Source of the DNA: Thermoanaerobaculia bacterium
GTDB taxonomy: Bacteria; Acidobacteriota; Thermoanaerobaculia; Multivoradales; JAGPDF01
Direction: 5' to 3'
NCBI GenBank assembly: GCA_018057705.1
Contig: JAGPDF010000003.1
Span: 44,408 to 108,407, forward strand
Length of the DNA: 64,000 nucleotides
Of this stretch, positions 24,905-33,621 are shown piece by piece. Numbering within the stretch: the stretch's first letter is position 1; each line of letters begins with the position of its first letter. The position numbers were made by a program, and so were the translations under genes. A model generated the notes under the pieces. The model saw nothing but the letters and a program-made list of their open reading frames with translations, searched no databases and was not told the origin of the DNA.

Positions 24905-25477
24905 TCACTTGCCGCGGAAGCGACGGATCGTCGCGGCGCCACCGGCGCCGAGGAGTCCGAGCAGCGCGACGAGCGGCATCGGGCTGGCGGTCGCCGGCAG
25001 GAGGTCGGCCCGCTGCTCACTCTCGGACGTCTTCTCCGCCACCGGCGCGACGGCCGTCGTGGTGGTGTTGAGGGTGGGCTTCGTCACGGTCCGGTCCGTC
25101 TCCCGGGTGTCGGTCGCCGACGCGGCCGGGGCGACGTAAGTCGTCGTCGTCGTCGTGACCGGCGCCGACGCGGAGATCACCTTCGTGACCACGGCGCCCG
25201 TTCCGGCGAGGGTGGTGTAGCTCGCCGTCACGCGATCGCCGGTGCGGAACATCGAGGCGTCGACCTGCTTGTCGGTAATGATGAAGACCATCTCCTGACC
25301 GTTGTCGGTCTTGACGACCAGGCGGTTGGCGTCGCTCGAGACCACCGCACCAGTGACCTGCAGGCTGGTGTCCATGATGCCCGAATCGGTCGGCTTGGCG
25401 GCGGTATCGGTCTGTGCAACGGCTGCGGAAGCGAGTGCCAGGGTAAAGAGAAATGCTGCGGTTGGGCGGTGGTTCAT
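24905..25477 (-). CDS. exported protein with LPATA sortase signal
   Basis: 190 residues. ATG at 25477 is chosen because AAGGAG lies six bases upstream and it opens a signal peptide (PTAAFLFTLALASAAVAQ). A small beta domain follows (LQVTGAVVSSDANRLVVKTDNGQEMVFIITDKQVDASMFRTGDRVTASY), which resembles a DUF5666/OB-like unit. A Thr/Ala-rich stalk of about 60 residues comes next. The end is LPATASP (from residue 160), a hydrophobic helix (PLVALLGLLGAGGAA) and a basic tail RRFRGK: the standard tripartite sorting signal, with A instead of G after the LPxT. The class D-like sortase gene lies 203 bases downstream. Confidence 0.85.
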   Translation of the reverse strand: MNHRPTAAFLFTLALASAAVAQTDTAAKPTDSGIMDTSLQVTGAVVSSDANRLVVKTDNGQEMVFIITDKQVDASMFRTGDRVTASYTTLAGTGAVVTKVISASAPVTTTTTTYVAPAASATDTRETDRTVTKPTLNTTTTAVAPVAEKTSESEQRADLLPATASPMPLVALLGLLGAGGAATIRRFRGK

Positions 25478-25669
25478 GATCATCTCCTTGGAAGCGCGGT
25501 GCTTTCGAATCGAGACGACCGGAGGCCGCCCGACTCGGCGCTGGGCCGCTGCCAAGGTCTCAAAGCAACTCCTGTTCCACTTCGCATCTCTCTGTAAACG
25601 TTGAGTTTGCTCACGCAACTGCGAGTGCGGCGCGAGCCCGGAGAGGGAAATTGAAGATTCCTCCCACGG

Positions 25670-26932
25670 CTACTCCCTCCGCGGTCGCATCTGCTGCAGG
25701 GCCCTTCGAGCGGCGGCGCGGCCCATCGCCTCGGCGTCTTCGTTCGCCGAGCGCGTGTGGGCGCCGGCATAGATTCGCGACATCGACATCTCGTCGACGA
25801 AAGCCTTCCAGGTCGGCAGAACGATCTGGAAGCCCGGGTTGTCGTCCCAACTGTGGAGACGGACCCCGCCCGCCGGCGCCGCTCCGGTCTCGGCCTCGAG
25901 CACGGTCGCGACCGCCGCCGAGACGCCGCAGTGTCCGCACGGATAGTCGCCGTGCGTAGGGGTCTTGAGCAGCGGCTCCCAGGCGGCGTCGCGGCTCGTC
26001 GCCGGGTTGCCGTCGCGATCGGCGTTGCGAATCGCGGTGATCGGGCGCCAGGAGGCGAAATGCAGTTTCGCCTCCATGATCGCCGACCAGGCATCCTCCA
26101 TCGCCATGTTGGTGAGGGCGAAGAGGCGCGCGTTCTGGCTCAGGCTGCGCCCGGGTTGGTTGGCGATGCGGGCGATCATCGGCTGGTAGTTGATCCACAG
26201 CCAGGGTCGCGCGAGCAGGCCCTTGTCGACCGGGCGCTCCTGACTCTCCTTGGCTCCGAGCCGGCGCACCTCGTCGAGGTCGCGGGCGTAGCGCTCGCTG
26301 TCCAGGCGCGGTGGGCCCGCCGGACGCAGTTCGTCGATGCGAGAGAGGAAGTAGGTCGGCAGTGCGGTCTCGAACGGCAGGATCGACGGCAGGCCCGGGT
26401 CGATGTAGACGCCTGGCTCGGTCAGCGGCCGGTAGGGCTCGAGCACGGCGTCCACCGGCAGGGCCGAGCGCTCCATCGCCGCGGCGGCCGCGAGCTTGCC
26501 GAACTCGCTCCCTGCTTTTTCGCTCTCGCCGTCGGGCACCCCGGCGAGGGAGATGACCAGCGCATCGTCGAACGTCTTCTGGTGATCGGGATAGACCGCC
26601 GCAAGCACGGTATGGGCCGCCACCGCGGCAGCGGCCTCGGCGGAGGCGCCCGGCGGCGCCGGTGGCAGCTCGAGAAAGGGGACGTAACGGCGCTCGATGC
26701 CATTCGTGGCCTCGAACAGGGCCAACGCGACTTGCGCCGGGACACGCGAAGTCTGGGCGGTGCGCGAGGTCGCCGTCCCGCCGTCGCTTTCGCTCAGCGC
26801 GTGCTCGGTGACATCCATCCAGGTCGTCACGGTGTCGGCCGGCAAGCTCTTCGCCCCAGACGCCAGCGCGAGAATGAACGCCAGGGCGGCGGACCTCCCG
26901 GCGAGTCCGGTGCTCCATTCACAGATCATCAT
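25670..26932 (-). CDS. vanadium-dependent haloperoxidase / PAP2-family protein
   Basis: 420 residues, ATG preceded by GGGGGA. A signal peptide (GRSAALAFILALASGAKS) is followed by an all-alpha protein. The three vanadate/phosphate-binding motifs are present: FASWRPITAIRNAD, HGDYPCGH and SRIYAGAHTRSANEDAEAMG, equivalent to KxxxxxxRP, PSGH and SRxxxGxH. The first Lys is replaced, and the middle motif has Cys in place of Ser (YPCGH), so activity might be phosphatase-like or reduced. Exported and probably periplasmic. It stands alone. Confidence 0.85.
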   Translation of the reverse strand: MMICEWSTGLAGRSAALAFILALASGAKSLPADTVTTWMDVTEHALSESDGGTATSRTAQTSRVPAQVALALFEATNGIERRYVPFLELPPAPPGASAEAAAAVAAHTVLAAVYPDHQKTFDDALVISLAGVPDGESEKAGSEFGKLAAAAAMERSALPVDAVLEPYRPLTEPGVYIDPGLPSILPFETALPTYFLSRIDELRPAGPPRLDSERYARDLDEVRRLGAKESQERPVDKGLLARPWLWINYQPMIARIANQPGRSLSQNARLFALTNMAMEDAWSAIMEAKLHFASWRPITAIRNADRDGNPATSRDAAWEPLLKTPTHGDYPCGHCGVSAAVATVLEAETGAAPAGGVRLHSWDDNPGFQIVLPTWKAFVDEMSMSRIYAGAHTRSANEDAEAMGRAAARRALQQMRPRRE

Positions 26933-27067
26933 GCGATCCCCCTTTGGGTCGGGTCTTCACTCTTCAAAACGCAGGGCGGCGCCGATGGGTGACATCCGGA
27001 CGTCCCGGGTCGCCGCGCAGTGAACTGCTGCACTTCTCCGCGAATGGAGGAATGAGACATTGCAGCC

Positions 27068-28222
27068 GTGCGGACGATCCAGCCGGCGGAGCTCGCCTCG
27101 GCGCTGCGGCGCTCACGCAGAACAGCCGCAGTCCTCGGGCTCTGGCTCTCTTGCGGGCCCGCCGCCGACGCCGCCGGGCGCCCCTGCGGCGGCTGCTACG
27201 TGCCGCCGGAAGCGCGGGCGGTCGACACGTCGGCACCCGACCACGTCATCGGCAACGGCACGCCCCAGAGTTGCACCTCGGCGGAAGTCGTCGCGACGAT
27301 CGCCCTCGGTGGCGTCATCACCTTCGATTGCGGTCCCGACCCGGTGACCATCGTCCTCTCCCAGACCGCCAGGATCTACAACAACACCGGGCCCATCATC
27401 GTCATCGACGGCGGCGGGCTCGTGACGCTCGACGGCGGTGGAGTGCGGCGAATCCTCTACATGAACACCTGCGACCCGGAGCTGGTCTGGACGACGCCAC
27501 ACTGCGACAACCAGGATCATCCGCAGCTGACGCTGCAGAACCTGACCTTCGCGCACGGCAACTCGACCGGCGCGACGCCCGACGGCGGCGGCGCCGTCTT
27601 CGCGCGTGGCGGGCGCCTCAAGGTGGTCAACAGCCGTTTCCGCAACAACGTCTGCGACGCGGTCGGTCCGGACGTCGGCGGCGCCGCCGTGCGCGCCTTC
27701 GACCAGTGGAACGACCTGCCGCTTTACGTTGTGGGCAGCACCTTCGGCGGCGCGCCCGGGCTCGGCAACACGTGCTCGAACGGCGGCGCCCTCTCCGCGA
27801 TCGGCGTCTCCTACACGGTACTCAACAGCGACCTGTCCTGGAACAACGCCACCGGCAACGGTGCGAACCCTCAGCAGCCCGGCACACCCGGCGGCGGCAG
27901 CGGCGGTGCGATCTACAACGACGGCAACAACTTCCATCTCACCGTCTGCGGATCGACGATCCACGACAACCATGCCAACGAGGGCGGAGGCGGCATCTTC
28001 TTCGTCAGCAACAACCTCACCGGCACGCTGACAGTCGACCGGAGCTACATCTGGAACTGCCCCAGCGACGGCTTCTGGACGGCACCCTGGCCCTGGCTCT
28101 TCTATCTCGGCTCGGGCCCACCGCACCTTCCGGGCTCGATCTTCGACGCACCGGCCCCGGACTTCTTCTGCGACGGCTTCGCCACGGGCGACGCCTCGGT
28201 CTGGAGCGCGATCGCACCCTGA
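27068..28222 (+). CDS. secreted right-handed beta-helix protein with DGF...WS tail
   Basis: 384 residues from a GTG start. The ribosome binding site is not convincing (GGAGG is about 20 bases away), so the exact start is uncertain, but RRSRRTAAVLGLWLSCGPAADA is a plausible signal peptide. The body has parallel beta-helix rungs rich in G, N and V (IIVIDGGGLVTLDGGG, LTLQNLTFAHGNS, LKVVNSRFRNN, LTVCGSTIHDNHANEGGGGIFF), as in choice-of-anchor-Q and polymorphic outer membrane style proteins. It ends FCDGFATGDASVWSAIAP. Probably extracellular; ligand unknown. Confidence 0.75.
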   Translation: MRTIQPAELASALRRSRRTAAVLGLWLSCGPAADAAGRPCGGCYVPPEARAVDTSAPDHVIGNGTPQSCTSAEVVATIALGGVITFDCGPDPVTIVLSQTARIYNNTGPIIVIDGGGLVTLDGGGVRRILYMNTCDPELVWTTPHCDNQDHPQLTLQNLTFAHGNSTGATPDGGGAVFARGGRLKVVNSRFRNNVCDAVGPDVGGAAVRAFDQWNDLPLYVVGSTFGGAPGLGNTCSNGGALSAIGVSYTVLNSDLSWNNATGNGANPQQPGTPGGGSGGAIYNDGNNFHLTVCGSTIHDNHANEGGGGIFFVSNNLTGTLTVDRSYIWNCPSDGFWTAPWPWLFYLGSGPPHLPGSIFDAPAPDFFCDGFATGDASVWSAIAP

Positions 28223-28240
28223 GCGGCCGGCGAAGGCGTT

Positions 28241-29275
28241 CTACTCGACGCTGAATCCCAGGAGCTCGACCGGCGTCAGCCCCTGCACCCGTTCGATGTA
28301 CTGGGCACTGACCCCAGTGATCTTGGTGTCGACGAGGGCGCCGGCACGGGAGATCTCGTAGACGCCGGTGCCGTTGGTGGTCAGGATATTGCCGTTGGGC
28401 AGCTCGTAGACGCCGCGGTTGCCGCCAACGCCGGCCGGATTGTAAACGGCGACGAAAGCACCGGCCGAGGTGAGCTCGACGACGCCTTCCTGTGTGCCGC
28501 CGAAGTTGGCCACCAGGATGTTGCCGTTGGCGGCTTCGGCGATCTGTTGCGGGAAGTTGTTCACCGAGGCGAAGGCTCCCAGAAAGGCACCTGCAAGGTC
28601 GTAGCGCAGGATCTGGTCGGTGTTGATCGAGCTCACCAGCACGTCGGCGGCGCGGAAGTAGACGTCGAACGGACCGGCCAGTCCGCCCGACCCGATGGCG
28701 ATGAAGTTGCCGACATGGGCCCCGGTCGAATCGAACTCGGCCACCGAGTTGCCGTTCGCCCCCGACTGCACACAGACCACCAGGCTGCCGCCGCCGGGAC
28801 GATAGGCGGCAGCGATTGCGTTGTCGAGTACGGCGGTGTTCACGCCGCCCGCGGGCGCGAAGCCGCCGATGTAGGCGCCGCTCCCGGCGTCATAGCGCTG
28901 CACCCGGTCGTCGATCTGGTCGACCACCAGCACGCTGGCGGAGTCGGCGTGCGCGAAAGCGTGCTTGGGAGTCGAGAGATTGGTGACATCGGCAGGGATG
29001 AAGTTGGCGTCGACCAGATTCCCGGTCGTTGGATCGAAGGCCATGACCCGGTCGGCGGTCGAGTCGGGGATCAGGAGCAGATCGACTCCGGCACCCAGCG
29101 CGGAGCGCGGGCCCGGCGCCGGTTGACCCGCGAGCGGGGGGGCGTCGGACAGCCCCGCCGCCTCCAGCGCCTCGCGCTGTCCCGGGTCGGCCGCCGGAGC
29201 GGGCGTCGGACCCAGAGTCATGAAGCCTGCGACCAAGGCGAACACGGACCCGCATCGCAGCAAGGAAGTCGTCAT
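28241..29275 (-). CDS. secreted beta-propeller protein with PVELLGFSVE terminus
   Basis: 344 residues, ATG after GGAGG, with a signal peptide (FALVAGFMTLGPTPAPA). The chain has NHL/SMP30-like blades (DLLLIPDSTADRVMAFDPTTG, ASVLVVDQIDDRVQRYDAGSGAYIGGF, ADVLVSSINTDQILRYDLAGAFLGAF, NGNILVANFG, NGNILTTNGTGVYEISRAG). The final residues TPVELLGFSVE match TPVELLQFSID at the end of the protein at 57228-58025, a shared terminal motif of unknown purpose. It converges on the beta-helix gene with an 18-base gap. Confidence 0.78.
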   Translation of the reverse strand: MTTSLLRCGSVFALVAGFMTLGPTPAPAADPGQREALEAAGLSDAPPLAGQPAPGPRSALGAGVDLLLIPDSTADRVMAFDPTTGNLVDANFIPADVTNLSTPKHAFAHADSASVLVVDQIDDRVQRYDAGSGAYIGGFAPAGGVNTAVLDNAIAAAYRPGGGSLVVCVQSGANGNSVAEFDSTGAHVGNFIAIGSGGLAGPFDVYFRAADVLVSSINTDQILRYDLAGAFLGAFASVNNFPQQIAEAANGNILVANFGGTQEGVVELTSAGAFVAVYNPAGVGGNRGVYELPNGNILTTNGTGVYEISRAGALVDTKITGVSAQYIERVQGLTPVELLGFSVE

Positions 29276-29452
29276 GGCGTTTCCTCCGGTGAACGGTTTC
29301 TGCCGTAGATGCTAACCCACCAGGCTGGACTGTCTGCCACTGACCGGCAGGCTCTCCGCCATGCCGCCCACCCACCCGGGTGGTGACGGCGTTGGCAAGC
29401 GGCCTACCATCGAGAAGGCGAGCCGCCTGGAGGCTCGCGGGAGGATGCAGAA

Positions 29453-29830
29453 ATGAAACCGTTCGTCGGCTCTCTCGAGACGATCACCGTGCAGAACACG
29501 CATTTCCGTCACGTGCTCTTCACCGGCAAGCGCGAGCAACTGGTGGTGATGGCGCTCGCCCCCGGCGAGGACATCGGGCGCGAGATACACGCCGACGTCG
29601 ACCAGTTCTTCCGCGTCGAGGAGGGCATTGCACGCTTCGTCTTCGGACCCGGAGAGGAGCACATCGTCCGCGCCGGAGACGCCGTGGTCGTGCCCGGCGG
29701 CACCTTCCACAACGTCGTCAACGCCTCGTCGACCAAACTGCTCAAGCTCTACACGATCTACTCGCCGCCGCAGCACCCCGACGGCGCGATCCAGCGCACG
29801 AAGGTCGACAGCCTGGCCGGAGCGCACTAG
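29453..29830 (+). CDS. single-domain cupin
   Basis: 125 residues, ATG after GGGAGGA. It covers one cupin barrel: motif 1 EIHADVDQFFRVEEG and motif 2 VVVPGGTFHNVVN supply His/Asp/Glu and His metal ligands. Small cupins of this kind may be isomerases, dioxygenases or plain binding proteins; no substrate can be assigned. The stop is three bases before the first 63-bp repeat, which suggests the gene was once the immediate convergent neighbour of the SDR gene. Confidence 0.85.
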   Translation: MKPFVGSLETITVQNTHFRHVLFTGKREQLVVMALAPGEDIGREIHADVDQFFRVEEGIARFVFGPGEEHIVRAGDAVVVPGGTFHNVVNASSTKLLKLYTIYSPPQHPDGAIQRTKVDSLAGAH

Positions 29831-29832
29831 CT

Positions 29833-29895
29833 CTCCTACCAGTCGGTGGGCTTGTAGTCCTTCAGGAACTTCCCCCAGAGGTGCTCGCCGGTGTT
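29833..29895. repeat. 63-bp direct repeat, left copy (pseudogene fragment of the SDR 3' end)
   Basis: Bases 29833-29895 are identical to 31542-31604. The right copy covers the last about 20 codons and the stop of the SDR gene (TGEHLWGKFLKDYKPTDW). The left copy is a non-functional duplicate. Together they bracket a 1.6-kb segment carrying the beta-helix gene at 29946-31481. Confidence 0.95.
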
Positions 29896-29945
29896 GCAGG
29901 CGGACTCGCGCATCGACGGCGAAGGGTGCCGGAGGGTCCCAGCGC

Positions 29946-31481
29946 CTAGGGCGCGGGCGACCAGGAGCCGGCGTCGCCCGCCTCGAAGTTGTCGGCGAAC
30001 TGGCTGCCGTACTCGTAACAGCCCATGTCCGTCGCGCTACCCACGATCCGCGTGCTGTGATCGAGGTCGAACGGCCGCACGGTGCTCGCGCCATTGGCTC
30101 CGACGTCGATCGCCGGCGAGGCCGCGGTCAGGTGGTAGTTGCCGCCGATCGCGTTCACGAACAGCGGGTCGAGGCCGATCATGTTCGCCGTCTGGATGAG
30201 GGGGGCCGAGCCCGGCTGCACCACGACATCCGTGGCGTTGGAGGTCACGATGGAATTCTCCAGGTAGACCTGTCCGGTCGAAATGTCGGAGGTGACGTCG
30301 AGCCCGATACCGTTGTAGCCGGCGATCGTCAGATGACCGAGAGCTACGACACCGGGAGAATAAACATAGAGCCCCGCAGAGGTCCCGTAGGTGATCTGCG
30401 AATCGTAGAACGACCCTCTGCTGGAGGCTCCGTCGAGATAGAGCCTTATGTCGTAGGCCAGTGTGCTGTACGCCCCGGTGTTGGCGTAGAAGTAGAGCCG
30501 CTCCAGCAACAGCTCTCCTCCGTTCCAGGCCCACCCGTTGAGCGCGTTGCTCCGATCCCCCCCACCGCTTGTCGAATTCCCCGTAAAGCGGCTGTCGACA
30601 ACCTGGCTTCGGGCGCCATCCAATGCAAACACCATTGCCCCACCGCCCTGCGCATCGTAGAAACTGTTCTCGAGGGGGGCCGAGACGAAGTTGCCCGAGA
30701 AAGTGCAGCGGATGCAGGAGGCAAACGATCCGAAACCAGTCGAATACAGGACGAGCCCTCCGCCGCCCGCTTTACTGGCCGTGTCCGAGGCGGTGTTGTT
30801 CACGAAACTGACATCCCGAATGTCGACCGCAGCGCCGTTCGCCGCCCTGGCGTAGGCGCCGCCGGCAAGTTGTTCGGGCCCCCCCGAGGCCGTCACCTGG
30901 TTGCCAATGAACGTGCCGTCGTGAAGCGACAAGTTCGCTCCCGGGAAGGCGGAGGTGAAAAGCAGGGCACCGGCCCTCCCGCTCGAGTGATTCGACAGAA
31001 AGCGGAAGTTGTAGATCTCCAACGAGACGTGAGTGGCCCAAATTGCCCCTCCGTAGAACGGCGCAGCCGCCGAGCCGTTCTTGATCTCGAGACCTGCGAG
31101 AACGTAGCTCCCCCCTCCCCCAAGAGCGAGGAACCTGCCGGCGGCGCCGAGATCGATCGATACGGTGAGCGGGTCGAGCGTCGCACTCCGGATCGTGAGA
31201 TCGCCACCGTTCGCGAGCAGTTCTTCGCCGCTGAACGGGTACGTGCCGATGGGCAGCGTGATGAGGTCGGAAAGATCGCCAGCCGGGCAAGCGTCGACCG
31301 CAGCGTTTAGGTCGGCAGCTCGGATCGCCTCCCGAAGGGTGCAGTTGCCGTTGACGAGATCGTCGTCCGCGAAAGTCGTGATGTTGAAACTCGTGGCGCC
31401 GGCCACGGCTGGTGTGAGCGCGACGAGCAGCGCAAGGCGGAGCCAACTGGAGCGTGCCGCGGACCGGGCCGACCTTCGCAT
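29946..31481 (-). CDS. secreted CSLREA/beta-helix protein with DNF...WS tail
   Basis: 511 residues, ATG after GAGGAGAG. A signal peptide (LRLALLVALTPAVAGA) precedes a CSLREA-type start (FNITTFADDDLVNGNCTLREAIRAADLNAAVDACPAG). A long parallel beta-helix follows, closing with the choice-of-anchor-Q stretch LDPLFVNAIGGNYHLTAASPAIDVGANGA and the tail FADNFEAGDAGSWSPAP. Extracellular role unknown. The composition is somewhat less GC-rich than its neighbours. The gene is flanked by perfect 63-bp repeats of the SDR 3' end, so it was probably inserted here as a unit. Confidence 0.85.
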   Translation of the reverse strand: MRRSARSAARSSWLRLALLVALTPAVAGATSFNITTFADDDLVNGNCTLREAIRAADLNAAVDACPAGDLSDLITLPIGTYPFSGEELLANGGDLTIRSATLDPLTVSIDLGAAGRFLALGGGGSYVLAGLEIKNGSAAAPFYGGAIWATHVSLEIYNFRFLSNHSSGRAGALLFTSAFPGANLSLHDGTFIGNQVTASGGPEQLAGGAYARAANGAAVDIRDVSFVNNTASDTASKAGGGGLVLYSTGFGSFASCIRCTFSGNFVSAPLENSFYDAQGGGAMVFALDGARSQVVDSRFTGNSTSGGGDRSNALNGWAWNGGELLLERLYFYANTGAYSTLAYDIRLYLDGASSRGSFYDSQITYGTSAGLYVYSPGVVALGHLTIAGYNGIGLDVTSDISTGQVYLENSIVTSNATDVVVQPGSAPLIQTANMIGLDPLFVNAIGGNYHLTAASPAIDVGANGASTVRPFDLDHSTRIVGSATDMGCYEYGSQFADNFEAGDAGSWSPAP

Positions 31482-31541
31482 GAACGACTCTCCTCGAATG
31501 CTGAAAAAGTGGCGACAGTCTACTCCGATCCGGTCCGGGCA

Positions 31542-31604
31542 CTCCTACCAGTCGGTGGGCTTGTAGTCCTTCAGGAACTTCCCCCAGAGGTGCTCGCCGG
31601 TGTT
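31542..31604. repeat. 63-bp direct repeat, right copy (inside the SDR 3' end)
   Basis: Identical to 29833-29895. It contains the genuine stop codon and last codons of the SDR gene, so the insertion left that gene whole, much as integrative elements restore the 3' end of their target. No integrase gene lies between the two copies. Confidence 0.95.
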
Positions 31605-33377
31605 CACGCCGGCGATGATCGGGTCGACGATGCGCGCGGCGCCGTCGATGATGTCGAGCGGTGGATGGAAGCGATGGTCGGCGAGCTTGCGCGCCGCGAT
31701 CTCGGCGGGGTCCTCGTCGGTCACCCATCCGGTGTCGACGCTGTTCATGTGGATGCCGTCGTGCTGATAGTCCGCAGCCGAGGTGCGGGTCATCATATTG
31801 AGCGCCGCCTTGGCCATGTTGGTGTGCGGATGGCGGGTGGTCTTGAGGTTGCGGTAGAACTGACCTTCGACCGCCGAGACGTTGACGATGTGCTTGTCCC
31901 GGTTGACGGTGCGCAGCATCAGCGGCTTCAGGCGTCCGTTCAGCACGAACGGCGCCACGGCATTCACCAGCTGCACCTCCAGGAGCTCGACCGTCGAGAC
32001 TTCGGCGAGCGCCAGCCGCCAGGAGTTGCGGCCGCGCAGGTCGACCTGCTGCAGATCCTGATCCAGCTGCCCCTCGGGAAAGAGTCCGGGCTCGGGGGCG
32101 TGCTCGTCCGGGAGCAGCGCGAGCTGGGACAGCTCCGCGGCATGCGTGAGGCCGACGCCGCCGCCCGCCCCCGACAGGCCGTACTCGAGCGCGGAGGAAC
32201 GGGAGAGATCGCCGGCTGCCGCCAGGCGCTGCGGATCGCGCAATGCCTCGTAACTTCCGAGAATCCGGCGCTGGCTCGAGTCGAGGCCGTCGAACGCCGC
32301 GACCTCGCTCGCCATCATGTGGCGATAGAACTCGGGCGGCCGCCGGACCGTCTGGCAGGCGTTGTTGACGATGAAATCGAGCCGCTGGTGACCTCCGTCG
32401 CGGGTCAGCAGAAGGTGGCAGAACGCCTCGACGCTCGGCGTGTGACGCAGATCGAGGCCGAACACCTCCAGGCGATCGGACCAGGCGGCGAAATCGGGTT
32501 CACGCGAGTAGCGCATCGCGGAATCGCGCGGGAAGCGCGTGGTCACGATCAGTTTCGCGCCGGCCCGCAGGAGCTTCAGGCCGGCCTGGTAGCCGATCTT
32601 GACCCGGCCGCCGGTGAGCAGGGCGACGCGCCCACGCAGGTCCGCCGATTCGACGCGCTTCGCGAAGTTGAAGTCGCCGCAATCCGGGCAGAGCTGGTCG
32701 TAGAAGTGATGGAGCGTGCGGTAGTGCTCCTTGCAGGTGTAGCAATGGCGCGGTTCGAGCAGGACCTTCGCGCCGGTTCGCCCCGGGCCGGCAGTGTCGG
32801 AATCATCGGCGAGGCTCGGGGCTCCCGGGCCCTCGAAAGCCCCTGGACCCTCAGGAGCCACCGAAGCGAGGTCACCGGCAGGCAGGGCGGCGAGGGCGGC
32901 GTCGAGCGCGAGGTCGGCCGCAACGTCGGCATCCTGCGCCACGAAGTCCGGCGGCGGATAGACGTTGGGCGAGGTCACCGGGGGCTTGCGGCGCAGCTCA
33001 CGGATCCCCGCAGCGTGGAAGAGGGTCTCGTCCTTCTTCACCTGCTGCGCACGGCGCTCGCGGGTCGTCGCCTTCACCAGGCGCCGGCGGGCACGCGGAT
33101 CCGGGTGCGAGACCTGGCGCGTCGCCCGGAGCAGCCGCTGGCGATCCTCCTCGGGCACCCGGGCGAGCAGCCCGCGGTCGTGCTCGACCGCCTCCAGCAG
33201 CGCTGCCGCCGCCCGCATCCGTTCGAGGAGCGGGCTGTCGGACGCCAGTCCCGGAGAGGGCGACGCAGGCGTGTCGGGCAAAGAGGCTGGCGGAGAAGCC
33301 ACGGCCTGGGCGGTCGCGGCGCCCGGCGCCGAAGAATCGACTCCGGCGCTCGCGGGATGGTGGGGTGGCTGCGTCAT
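31545..33377 (-). CDS. large SDR-family oxidoreductase with internal zinc ribbon
   Basis: 610 residues. The first about 220 are a low-complexity Pro/Ala segment and charged helices. A four-Cys zinc ribbon follows (CYTCKEHYRTLHHFYDQLCPDCG), then a Rossmann SDR domain: VALLTGGRVKIGYQ (nucleotide loop), DFIVNNACQT, HIVNVSAVEGQF and RHPHTNMAKAALNMMTRTSA. The usual YxxxK becomes HTNMAK, so the Lys is kept but the catalytic Tyr is not in its normal place. It probably binds NAD(P), but the reaction is unknown. Members of this enlarged, ribbon-bearing SDR group occur in bacteria and plants. The terminal 20 codons are duplicated at 29833-29895. Confidence 0.82.
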   Translation of the reverse strand: MTQPPHHPASAGVDSSAPGAATAQAVASPPASLPDTPASPSPGLASDSPLLERMRAAAALLEAVEHDRGLLARVPEEDRQRLLRATRQVSHPDPRARRRLVKATTRERRAQQVKKDETLFHAAGIRELRRKPPVTSPNVYPPPDFVAQDADVAADLALDAALAALPAGDLASVAPEGPGAFEGPGAPSLADDSDTAGPGRTGAKVLLEPRHCYTCKEHYRTLHHFYDQLCPDCGDFNFAKRVESADLRGRVALLTGGRVKIGYQAGLKLLRAGAKLIVTTRFPRDSAMRYSREPDFAAWSDRLEVFGLDLRHTPSVEAFCHLLLTRDGGHQRLDFIVNNACQTVRRPPEFYRHMMASEVAAFDGLDSSQRRILGSYEALRDPQRLAAAGDLSRSSALEYGLSGAGGGVGLTHAAELSQLALLPDEHAPEPGLFPEGQLDQDLQQVDLRGRNSWRLALAEVSTVELLEVQLVNAVAPFVLNGRLKPLMLRTVNRDKHIVNVSAVEGQFYRNLKTTRHPHTNMAKAALNMMTRTSAADYQHDGIHMNSVDTGWVTDEDPAEIAARKLADHRFHPPLDIIDGAARIVDPIIAGVNTGEHLWGKFLKDYKPTDW

Positions 33378-33621
33378 CCGCCCAAGTCTACGTGTCCGGA
33401 CGGCACGCTGTCTTGCGCAGCCCGGCGCCGCCCGGCAGCGCGCCCGATCCGCTTCGTTTCGTTTCGCGGGAGTTCATCCGGGTCGACGCGGTCGACGTAG
33501 AGGTCTACAAATGGGGGAAGTCCCCCTGCAACAAGAGAGCGGGCGACGTCCCCCGCGAACCGAGGCGATCGTGGCGCGACGCCGCCTCATTTCTGCAACC
33601 AGCTCGAACCGGGAGAACCAG

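Noticed and set aside
26944-28254. A long plus-strand frame overlapping the beta-helix gene, beginning with an ATG near a GGAGG.
   Set aside because: The translation is Arg-rich with no domain, whereas the alternative frame has a signal peptide, beta-helix rungs and the DGF...WS tail. The GGAGG may still serve the real gene.
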